Positions 7,672 to 13,637 of a stretch of DNA of 21,638 nucleotides are shown piece by piece. Origin of the DNA: Actinomycetota bacterium (GTDB taxonomy: Bacteria > Actinomycetota > Thermoleophilia > Solirubrobacterales > Solirubrobacteraceae); assembly GCA_009699615.1 (NCBI GenBank), contig WLNV01000004.1, positions 1-21,638 on the forward strand. The letters run 5' to 3'. The translations under genes and the position numbers were made by a program. Within the stretch, counting starts at the first letter, position 1, and each line of letters begins with the position of its first letter. The notes under the pieces were generated by a model. That model saw only the letters and a program-made list of their open reading frames with translations. It searched no databases and had not been told where the DNA came from.

Positions 7672-8436
7672 ATGGATATTGAAGGCAAGGGAGCAATCGT
7701 CTCCGGCGGCGCATCAGGACTCGGCGCAGCAACCGTTCGTCGCCTCCACGCGGCCGGCGCACACGTAGTCATCGCCGACGTCAACCCGGAGAAGGGTGAA
7801 CCGCTCGCAGAGGAGCTGGGAATTCCGTTCGTTCAGACCGATGTGCGCGAAGAAGACCAAGTTCAGGCCGCAGTAGACAAGGCCTCAGAGGCAGAAGGCG
7901 GATTGCGGATCGCGATCTCCTGCGCCGGCACCGGGATTCCAATCAAGGTCGCATCAAGCAAGGGGCCCCACCCGCTTGACGCCTTCAAGGTGATCATCGA
8001 CATCAACCTGATCGGCACCTTCAACCTGATGCGGCTGGCAGCGTTCAGCATGCTCAGCAACAACGAGCCTGACGAAGGAGGCGAGCGCGGCGTCTGCATC
8101 AACACTGCGTCGGTAGCGGCCTTCGAGGGCCAGGTTGGCCAGATCGCCTACTCAGCCTCAAAGGGCGGCGTCGTCGCAATGACGATCACTGCGGCTCGCG
8201 ACCTCGCCGACAAGGGGATCCGCGTCAACACGATCGCCCCCGGCCTCTTCGACACGCCGCTACTTGGCGCGCTACCGGAAGAGAAGCGCGCTGCGCTAGG
8301 CGCCCAGGTGCCGTTCCCAAGCCGCCTCGGCCGGCCGGAGGAGTACGCGCAGCTAGCTCAACAGATCGCAGAGAACCCGATGCTCAACGGTGAAACGATC
8401 CGCCTCGACGGCGCGATCCGCATGGCTCCCCGCTGA
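7672..8436 (+). CDS. Short-chain dehydrogenase, 3-hydroxyacyl-CoA dehydrogenase type II (HSD10-like)
   Basis: NAD-dependent oxidation of 3-hydroxyacyl-CoA (or a 3-hydroxy-2-methylacyl-CoA) to the keto form, directly before the thiolase step. The 254-residue protein has the classical SDR layout: glycine motif SGGASGLG (residues 11-18), Asp36 at the end of the second strand (IADV) indicating NAD preference, and the catalytic Ser147, Tyr160 and Lys164. The C-terminal block VPFPSRLGRPEEYA...NGETIRLDGAIRM is characteristic of the human HSD17B10/bacterial type II HADH group rather than of general SDRs. The ATG has an AGGAG site about 9 nt upstream. It is divergently paired with the thiolase, and its 3' end is 7 nt from the converging metallopeptidase gene. 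Confidence 0.88.
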   Translation: MDIEGKGAIVSGGASGLGAATVRRLHAAGAHVVIADVNPEKGEPLAEELGIPFVQTDVREEDQVQAAVDKASEAEGGLRIAISCAGTGIPIKVASSKGPHPLDAFKVIIDINLIGTFNLMRLAAFSMLSNNEPDEGGERGVCINTASVAAFEGQVGQIAYSASKGGVVAMTITAARDLADKGIRVNTIAPGLFDTPLLGALPEEKRAALGAQVPFPSRLGRPEEYAQLAQQIAENPMLNGETIRLDGAIRMAPR

Positions 8437-8443
8437 GAGCGGC

Positions 8444-9070
8444 CTAGAGCCCCAGACCCTGCACCCCGAGCTCGTCAAACCCGATGTGGTGGGCGAGCTC
8501 GTGGCGCACGGTCACGATGACCTGCTGGCGCAGCAGCGCCGGGTCATGGCCGAAGTCGCGGCGCAGCGTGTCACGGAAGATGATGATTCGGTCGGGATAG
8601 TTGTCACGCGTGGCACCGTCGCCCTGATAGAGGCCGTAGGCGCGCTGGCGACGGCCGCCGTTTGAGATCACAACGGCGACGTTGCGCCCCAGCGCCTCGC
8701 GCAGCAGATCGGGAAGGTCATCGAGCGCGTCGCGCACCAACTCTTCAAAGTCCTCGTCGTTGAAGGGGTCGAGGTCGAGGAACTCTTCTTCATCAGGCTC
8801 GACAGCCAGCCCGTCGCGGGCGAGGCGCTCGCTCTCGATCACGAGGGCCTCGAACTCCGCCTCGGATTCGGGCGTCGTGTAGTCGGAGAGGCGAAATGCG
8901 ATCAGGATCGCGCCGCCGAAGATCACGGCCACGCCGAGGACTCCGAGCGCGATCACCTGAACCAGATGGAAGGTCGGGTTGATGCTGAAGCCACCGAGCA
9001 GAACCGAGCTGGAGATCCCGGCCGCCAGCGCGACTACTGATGCAATGGCGATGCGTGAAAGCGTGGGCAT
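8444..9070 (-). CDS. Membrane-anchored metallopeptidase of the minimal zincin family (COG3824-like)
   Basis: The 208-residue protein starts with two hydrophobic segments (about residues 6-27 and 38-60). An acidic stretch (about 68-105) follows, then a small zinc-dependent domain ending in HELAHHIGFDE (from residue 190), an HExxH motif. The domain blocks VRDALDDLP, NVAVVI, LYQGD, RIIIFRDTL and VTVRHELAHHIG follow the order I expect for the short MMP-like zincin family (COG3824, DUF1025-like). The fusion to two membrane helices and an acidic linker is less usual. Substrate and function are unknown. The gene starts 12 nt after the acyl-CoA dehydrogenase stop, so both are probably on one transcript; the functional link is not obvious. 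Confidence 0.8.
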   Translation of the reverse strand: MPTLSRIAIASVVALAAGISSSVLLGGFSINPTFHLVQVIALGVLGVAVIFGGAILIAFRLSDYTTPESEAEFEALVIESERLARDGLAVEPDEEEFLDLDPFNDEDFEELVRDALDDLPDLLREALGRNVAVVISNGGRRQRAYGLYQGDGATRDNYPDRIIIFRDTLRRDFGHDPALLRQQVIVTVRHELAHHIGFDELGVQGLGL

Positions 9071-9082
9071 CGCCGCCGCGCC

Positions 9083-10231
9083 TTACCTCATCGCCCGCGA
9101 GATGACGATCCGCTGGATCTCGTTTGTTCCTTCGTAGATCTGGGTGATCTTGGCGTCACGCATCATTCGCTCAACCGGGTACTCGCTTACGTATCCATAG
9201 CCGCCCAGAACCTGGACCGCCTCGGTAGTGACCCACATCGCGGTGTCCGAGGCGATCAGCTTGGCCATCGAGGTCAGCTTCGCCAGCCCCGGCTCGCTGC
9301 GGTCGGCCGCCGCTGCGGCACGGTAGGTCAGCTCGCGAGCTGCAGCCGTGCGGGCCTCCATCTCAGCGAGCTTGAAGGCAATTCCCTGATGCTCATGAAT
9401 CGGCTTGCCGAAGGTAATCCGCTCCTTCGCGTACTCGTTGGCGTAGTTGATTGCCCCTTGGGCGATGCCGACGGCCTGCGCTGCTGCGCCGAGCCGCGTG
9501 CGCTCAAGCACGCCGAGCGCCACGCTGAGCCCCTTCTCAGGGTCGCCGATCACGTTCTCTTTCGGGATCCGGACGTCATCGAAGACCGGCGAGCCTGTCG
9601 GCGAGCCCTTAATGCCCATCTTCTTCTCGAGCTTGCCGATCGAGAGGCCCTCGCGGTCGGCTTCAACGATGAAGGCGCCGATGCGGCGGTTCTCGCGGTC
9701 GGTCGAGGCCATCACGACGTAGAAGTCGGCGACGCCGGCGTTGGTGATCCAGTTCTTCGACCCGTTTAGTACCCACTCGTCGCCGTCGAGCTTGGCGGTC
9801 GTGCGCATCGAGCCTGGGTCGGAGCCAGCCTCAGGCTCGGAGAGCGCGAAGGCTGGTGACTTCTCGCCGCTGGCGCAGGGCGGGAGGAAGCGCTGCTTCT
9901 GCTCGTCATTTCCGAACAGCTGGATCGGCAGCGTTCCCAGATCCTGCACCATCAGGATCAACGACGACGAGGCGCAGGACATCGCGATCTGCTCAATCGC
10001 AATGTTCAGCATCAATGAGCCGGTGCCGGTGCCGCCGTACTCGGTGTCGAAAGGCAATCCGAGAATGTCGTTCTCCGCCAGCAGCTTGCGGACGTCCCAC
10101 GGATACTCCGCGCTGGCGTCGATGTCATGCGCACGCGGCGCGATCTGCTCCTCGGCAATCTGGCGGATCGTGTCGCGAAGGTCGGTGAACTCCTGCGGAA
10201 TTGAGTAGGCGTCGCTGGCTGTATCGGTCAT
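9083..10231 (-). CDS. Acyl-CoA dehydrogenase
   Basis: FAD-dependent alpha,beta-dehydrogenation of acyl-CoA, the first step of beta-oxidation. The 382-residue length is standard. N-terminal helical, middle beta and C-terminal helical domains are recognisable through FALSEPEAGSD (FAD/substrate loop), GSKNWITNAGVAD and ITFGKPIHEHQ, then AVQVLGGYGYVSEYPVERMMRDAKITQIYEGTNEIQR split over the last 60 residues. The catalytic base is Glu367 in IYEGTNEIQR, the short/medium-chain position. The frame is open upstream to 10294, but the added residues overlap arfB. The ATG at 10231 begins a normal N-terminus and has TACTCT exactly 6 nt upstream, pointing to a leaderless mRNA. A zinc metallopeptidase gene follows 12 nt downstream. 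Confidence 0.93.
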   Translation of the reverse strand: MTDTASDAYSIPQEFTDLRDTIRQIAEEQIAPRAHDIDASAEYPWDVRKLLAENDILGLPFDTEYGGTGTGSLMLNIAIEQIAMSCASSSLILMVQDLGTLPIQLFGNDEQKQRFLPPCASGEKSPAFALSEPEAGSDPGSMRTTAKLDGDEWVLNGSKNWITNAGVADFYVVMASTDRENRRIGAFIVEADREGLSIGKLEKKMGIKGSPTGSPVFDDVRIPKENVIGDPEKGLSVALGVLERTRLGAAAQAVGIAQGAINYANEYAKERITFGKPIHEHQGIAFKLAEMEARTAAARELTYRAAAAADRSEPGLAKLTSMAKLIASDTAMWVTTEAVQVLGGYGYVSEYPVERMMRDAKITQIYEGTNEIQRIVISRAMR

Positions 10232-10271
10232 ACCGACAGAGTAGTCAGCGCCGCTGCGTAGCATCACTGTC
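10232..10271. promoter_or_regulatory. 40-bp bidirectional promoter with two leaderless-type -10 elements
   Basis: The whole gap between the two divergent start codons holds a -10-like hexamer for each direction. On the plus strand TAGCAT (10259-10264) lies 7 nt before the GTG of arfB. On the minus strand TACTCT (10243-10238) lies 6 nt before the ATG of the acyl-CoA dehydrogenase. There is no Shine-Dalgarno for either gene and no room for one in a leader. Each -35 region would lie at or near the other gene's start, so the two RNA polymerases would compete. Confidence 0.5.
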
Positions 10272-10688
10272 GTGGACGACCCGATCGTTATCAACGGAGG
10301 CTTGGCGATCCCGCTCCGCGAGGTTCAGATCCGCACCAGTCGCTCGTCGGGTCCCGGCGGCCAGCACGCCAATGTGACCGATTCGCGCGTTGAAGCGATC
10401 TTTGACGTGCGTGAATCGGAGTCGCTAAGCGCTCGACAGCGGGAGCTGATCACCGAGCGCTGCGGCGGCCCGGTGGTCCGTGCGATCGCCCAGGACGGCC
10501 GCAGCCAAGCGCGCAACCGCGAGCTGGCGCTGGAGCGGCTGCGCGACAAGCTGCGCGATGGGCTGAAGGTTCGCAAAGGCCGTCGCCCAACGCGCCCATC
10601 GAAGGGCGCGAAGGAACGACGGCTGAAAGAGAAGCGCGAACGCTCAGAGCACAAGCGCGGCCGCAAGCCGCCGCGCAGCGATGATTAA
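10272..10688 (+). CDS. arfB: ArfB-like peptidyl-tRNA hydrolase (class I release-factor domain)
   Basis: Ribosome-rescue factor that enters stalled ribosomes and hydrolyses peptidyl-tRNA. The 138-residue product has the short ArfB/YaeJ/ICT1 form: a catalytic domain with SGPGGQHANVTDSRVE (GGQ at residues 29-31), a helical second half, and a strongly basic C-terminal tail (about 95-138, rich in Lys/Arg) that in ArfB inserts in the mRNA channel. There is no codon-recognition domain, which separates it from RF1/RF2. The usual Asn-Lys-Thr after the GGQ-His is replaced by Asn-Val-Thr. GTG start with a TANNNT hexamer 7 nt upstream and no Shine-Dalgarno. It converges with the peptidoglycan hydrolase with a 6-nt gap. 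Confidence 0.88.
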   Translation: MDDPIVINGGLAIPLREVQIRTSRSSGPGGQHANVTDSRVEAIFDVRESESLSARQRELITERCGGPVVRAIAQDGRSQARNRELALERLRDKLRDGLKVRKGRRPTRPSKGAKERRLKEKRERSEHKRGRKPPRSDD

Positions 10689-10694
10689 GCCCTA

Positions 10695-11795
10695 CTAGAG
10701 GCCGCTGGGGTGACGAATCTGGAAGCCGCTCGACGAGCGCATCTCGCTCTGCCAACGTGAACCGTTGCTGCCGCGACCACTTGTGTCGAAGCGAATCCCG
10801 GCAACGGTCATGTACATGTGGCCGGAGTTCGTGTAGATCGTGATCCACTCACCCTTGCCGGCCTTGCCATAGCCAAAGAAGCCATACGAAGCCTCGGGGC
10901 TGCTCAGCAGCTTCGCGCCACGCAGTGCGTAACTGACCGATCCGGAGCAGTCGTAGCCGCTGTCTTCCCACTTGCCGTGGCCGCCGCCCCAGAGGTACGG
11001 CTTGTAAGCGATCTTGTTGCCGGCCGCGATGACCTTCTGAACCTCGATCGGCGCGTTCTCTGGCGCGATCGCGATGCCGGACTTCGTAACGTGAGCCTTG
11101 TCACCCGGTGCGAGCGAGGTCGGAATGTCACCGGCAGATGGGTCGCCTGAACCGCCGGGCGACGCGTCCTGGCCGACCGCTGTGCGCAGCGTGTAGACGT
11201 CGCCGGCATCAGCGACGCCGTCGACAGCGCGCTTCTGCTTCGCTTCAAAGCGCTTGACGGCGGCGGCCGTCTGCGGGCCGAACTCGCCGTTGGGGACCGG
11301 GGCATGCTTGTCGCCAGCACGCCGCAGATAGGTCTGCAGCTCGCGCACATCGCGGCCGCTCATTCCGACTACGACAGGAAGGCGCTTGCCGAGCTTCTTA
11401 GTAACGCTCGGGTCGGAGCCAACGTTGGCGCCGCCGCTCGAATCAACAGAGCGAGGGCCGCGGGCCGAGAGGACGAGGGCCTTGATCGTGCCGGTGCTGG
11501 CGACGCCGCTGACGGCGATCTGGGCCGCGAACTGGAAGTGTTGAACGGCCTTCGTGGTTTCGGTGGCGTAATTGCCGGTGACCGGAACGGCGATACCAAC
11601 GCGGTTCAGAAGCTCTTGTAGTGCGGTCACGTCGGCGCCGCTTGCTCCAGCGCGCAGCGTCTTGGTGTGGATCTTCGGCAGCGCCGTTGGGGCGCTTGCC
11701 GCAGGCTGCGTGGTTGCTGCTGAAGCTGTCGCTGCCGGAATCAGCAGCGCGGCAACAGCAATGGCAATTAGTGGTTTTCGTCTGGTGGTAGTGAT
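10695..11795 (-). CDS. Secreted peptidoglycan hydrolase: two PG-binding domains plus an NlpC/P60-like domain; apparent ATC start
   Basis: Exported cell-wall hydrolase of about 366 residues. Reading from 11795, the N-terminus is ITTTRRK then a hydrophobic core (PLIAIAVAALLIPAATASA), a typical signal peptide. A first PG_binding_1 domain (LRAGASGADVTALQELLN), a second (LPVVVGMSGRDVRELQTYLR) and a C-terminal papain-like domain follow. The domain has the presumed nucleophile Cys in YDCSGSVSYAL and a His in NSGHMYMTVAG. The first canonical start in this frame, GTG 11630, would cut off the signal peptide and the beginning of the first domain. No ATG, GTG or TTG lies in frame near the signal peptide; ATC at 11795 sits 7 nt after a GAGGGG ribosome site. 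A sequence error at this base is the alternative. A c-di-AMP riboswitch precedes it. Confidence 0.8.
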   Translation of the reverse strand: MTTTRRKPLIAIAVAALLIPAATASAATTQPAASAPTALPKIHTKTLRAGASGADVTALQELLNRVGIAVPVTGNYATETTKAVQHFQFAAQIAVSGVASTGTIKALVLSARGPRSVDSSGGANVGSDPSVTKKLGKRLPVVVGMSGRDVRELQTYLRRAGDKHAPVPNGEFGPQTAAAVKRFEAKQKRAVDGVADAGDVYTLRTAVGQDASPGGSGDPSAGDIPTSLAPGDKAHVTKSGIAIAPENAPIEVQKVIAAGNKIAYKPYLWGGGHGKWEDSGYDCSGSVSYALRGAKLLSSPEASYGFFGYGKAGKGEWITIYTNSGHMYMTVAGIRFDTSGRGSNGSRWQSEMRSSSGFQIRHPSGL

Positions 11796-11815
11796 GGGGA
11801 ACCCCCTCTTTTGAG

Positions 11816-11950
11816 TGCCTGCGGGGTTAGCTGTCGGGCTCGCGCGAAAAAGGGCCGCGCTACATCACACTTCGGTGACGATTCGCCCCGGGCTTATTAG
11901 GCCTTTGGTTCCCCCGCTCCCTGCTGCCCGTGGACGGCAGAGATTCGGCT
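11816..11950 (-). promoter_or_regulatory. c-di-AMP riboswitch (ydaO-yuaA class)
   Basis: Read on the minus strand, the region carries the class's most conserved blocks in the right order. GGGGGAACCAAA is at 11915-11904, GGGGCGAAT at 11889-11881, and a closing GACAGCTAACCCCGCAGGC at 11835-11817. Stem-loops between them include CTGCC/GGCAG (around 11941-11925) and GGC/GCC. In actinomycetes this riboswitch is known to control resuscitation-promoting factors and NlpC/P60 wall hydrolases, matching the gene 20 nt downstream. High c-di-AMP normally switches such genes off. Exact 5' and 3' borders are approximate. Confidence 0.9.
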
Positions 11951-11969
11951 TGGTTACTTCGTTCGTGGA

Positions 11970-11975
11970 AGTCTA
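11970..11975 (-). promoter_or_regulatory. Possible -10 element of the riboswitch transcript
   Basis: TAGACT on the minus strand fits TANNNT and would start the RNA near 11962, just before the riboswitch. A TTGACG at 12002-11997 lies 21 nt upstream, too far for a standard -35. The rest of the 214-bp gap between the two coding regions is the riboswitch. Confidence 0.35.
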
Positions 11976-12009
11976 GCTGACTCCTCCGCTGGATTACGTC
12001 AACCTGGCT

Positions 12010-13149
12010 TCAACGACTGCGGAGAACTACGTCCAAGAGCGCCAAAACAAGCTCTGAGCGGGGGAAAAGCGAATCCAGCGCAATGTATTCGTCGGGATGG
12101 TGTGAGTGCTCTCCGCACGGTCCAAGGCCGTCGATCGTGCATTCGATCTCAGCCGCAAAGTGGCTCGCATCGCTCGCTCCGCCGCGCTCGGTTGCGACAA
12201 CCGGCCGGCCGAGCAGCTCGGAAGCGGCGGCGAGCAACGGCGCCGTCTGCTCGCGCGCATCCATCCCCGGCCAGGCGCGCTCGCGAATGAGCTCGATTTT
12301 GGCCCCCGCGATCTCGAGCGGGATTGCCGCCTCGACACTCTCCAGCGCGGCGAGGCTGTCGGCGCGGAGGTCGCACACAAGCTCGCCAGCGCCGGGTACG
12401 ACGTTGATCGCTTCGCCGCTGCGCAGAATCGTCGGCACAGCCGTCAGTCGCTCCGCGCCCTTTGGATCGCTCAGCGAGTCGACCAGCTGCGCCGCCTCGG
12501 CAAGCGCGAGCAGCGCGCTGACACCCTGCTCGGGCGCGCTTCCGCTGTGTGCGGCGCGGCCGTGAGCGATCAGCCTGAGCGTGCCGGCAGCTTTGCGCTT
12601 GACGACGACGGCATCATCACCGTCTGCGCTCCGCTCGCCAGCCTCGAAGCAGAGGCAGGCGTCGAAGCCGGTGAAGCGCGCCCGGTGGGCGAACTCTCCG
12701 CTGCGCCACTCCTCATCGTTGACGAGCAATAGCGCGGCTTCGCCGAGTTCGGGACGATCCTTTAGGGCACGGAGGGCGCCCAGCGCCAACGCAACCCCAC
12801 CCTTCATGTCGGCAGTGCCTGGCCCTACTAGACGGTTACCGCTGCGCTGCGGTGCGAAGAAGGCTTCGTGTGAAACGACGGTGTCGAGGTGGCCGACGAG
12901 CAGAATCCTGACCTCCCCCGGCCCGTCGACCGAGATCAGCAGATCGGGCGCGTGCTCTGCCGTGGAACAGGCCACCCGCTCAATCCGGGCCCCGACCGGC
13001 GCCAGCGCTGAAGCGATCGCGATGATCTGCTCGGCCGCTGCCGCGTCGCCCGATGGCGATGAGACGGCGACCAGCGCTTCGGTCTCGCGCTCGGCTGCGG
13101 CGGCCATCTCGGCGGCGTGGGTCTCGATCCATTCGTGGGCCACTGGCAT
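12010..13149 (-). CDS. M20 family metallopeptidase (carboxypeptidase G2-like)
   Basis: Zinc-dependent exopeptidase or amidohydrolase of 379 residues, with the catalytic domain interrupted by a dimerisation domain (GRAAHSG block). Metal-site motifs are VGHLDTVV (His87, Asp89), GPGTADMKGG (Asp114), VNDEEWRSGE (Glu146/Glu147), CFEAGE (about Glu169) and the C-terminal GEHSHHPDEYI. Closest in feel to CPG2/ArgE/DapE-type enzymes; the substrate cannot be read. No signal peptide is seen. The open frame extends to 13245 inside the peroxiredoxin gene, but ATG 13149 starts a normal family N-terminus and has a GGGAG site directly upstream, spaced rather short (about 4 nt). It lies upstream of, and in the same direction as, the riboswitch unit. 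Confidence 0.88.
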   Translation of the reverse strand: MPVAHEWIETHAAEMAAAAERETEALVAVSSPSGDAAAAEQIIAIASALAPVGARIERVACSTAEHAPDLLISVDGPGEVRILLVGHLDTVVSHEAFFAPQRSGNRLVGPGTADMKGGVALALGALRALKDRPELGEAALLLVNDEEWRSGEFAHRARFTGFDACLCFEAGERSADGDDAVVVKRKAAGTLRLIAHGRAAHSGSAPEQGVSALLALAEAAQLVDSLSDPKGAERLTAVPTILRSGEAINVVPGAGELVCDLRADSLAALESVEAAIPLEIAGAKIELIRERAWPGMDAREQTAPLLAAASELLGRPVVATERGGASDASHFAAEIECTIDGLGPCGEHSHHPDEYIALDSLFPRSELVLALLDVVLRSR

Positions 13150-13154
13150 ACTCT
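13149..13154 (+). promoter_or_regulatory. -10 element of the peroxiredoxin gene, overlapping the M20 start codon
   Basis: TACTCT fits TANNNT and lies exactly 7 nt before the peroxiredoxin ATG at 13162, consistent with a leaderless mRNA. Its first base (13149) is also the first base of the start codon of the divergent M20 gene. Confidence 0.5.
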
Positions 13155-13161
13155 CCCACCG

Positions 13162-13623
13162 ATGGCCAACAAAGCGCAGGTCGGTGACCCGGCCCCTGAC
13201 TTCGAGCTCCCCGGCACAGACGGAGCTTTCCGCCTCTCCGAACACCGCGGCGAGCGCGTCGTGCTGCTCTTCTACCCCGGCGACAACACGCCGGTTTGCA
13301 CGAAGCAGTTCTGCTCCTACCGCGACGACAGTGACGTGATCAAGGCGCTCGGAGCGACGGTCGTCGGCATCTCACACCAGAGCGTCTCCTCTCACGAACA
13401 GTTCATCGCCAGCCAATCACTGACGATTCCGCTGCTCGCCGACGTCGATAAGAAGGTCGCAAAGCTCTATGGGCTGAGCGCGCCGGTGATGGGTACACGC
13501 CGCGCTGCGCTGATTGTCGACGAAGACGGGGTCATTCGCTACCGCCACGTACACACCCTCGGCATCAGTTTTCAGAGCGCCGATCAGCTGGGCGAAGCGC
13601 TCGCAGCGCTGCCCGCGCGCTAG
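13162..13623 (+). CDS. Peroxiredoxin of the BCP/PrxQ type
   Basis: Thiol peroxidase that reduces hydrogen peroxide and organic hydroperoxides using thioredoxin-like donors. The product has 153 residues with a thioredoxin fold. The YPGDNTPVCTKQFC motif holds the peroxidatic Cys46 and, five residues on, Cys51, the intrahelical resolving cysteine of PrxQ/BCP enzymes. Thr43 and a downstream Arg (GTRRAALIVD) complete the expected active site. The frame is open back to 13117, but ATG 13162 gives a normal N-terminus (VGDPAPDFELPGTDG) and has a -10 at leaderless spacing. The start codons of this gene and the M20 gene are separated by only 12 bp. Confidence 0.92.
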   Translation: MANKAQVGDPAPDFELPGTDGAFRLSEHRGERVVLLFYPGDNTPVCTKQFCSYRDDSDVIKALGATVVGISHQSVSSHEQFIASQSLTIPLLADVDKKVAKLYGLSAPVMGTRRAALIVDEDGVIRYRHVHTLGISFQSADQLGEALAALPAR

Positions 13624-13637
13624 CCTCAGAGGTCGTT

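Noticed and set aside
11841..11863. Rho-independent terminator (GCGCG stem around an A/T run) before the wall hydrolase
   Set aside because: The stem and A/T run lie inside the conserved riboswitch fold and are not followed by a U-tract at the right place.
12581..13339. 252-codon plus-strand open frame across the M20 and peroxiredoxin genes
   Set aside because: Low-complexity Ser/Ala/Arg product, antisense to M20 and in another frame of the peroxiredoxin; a composition artefact.
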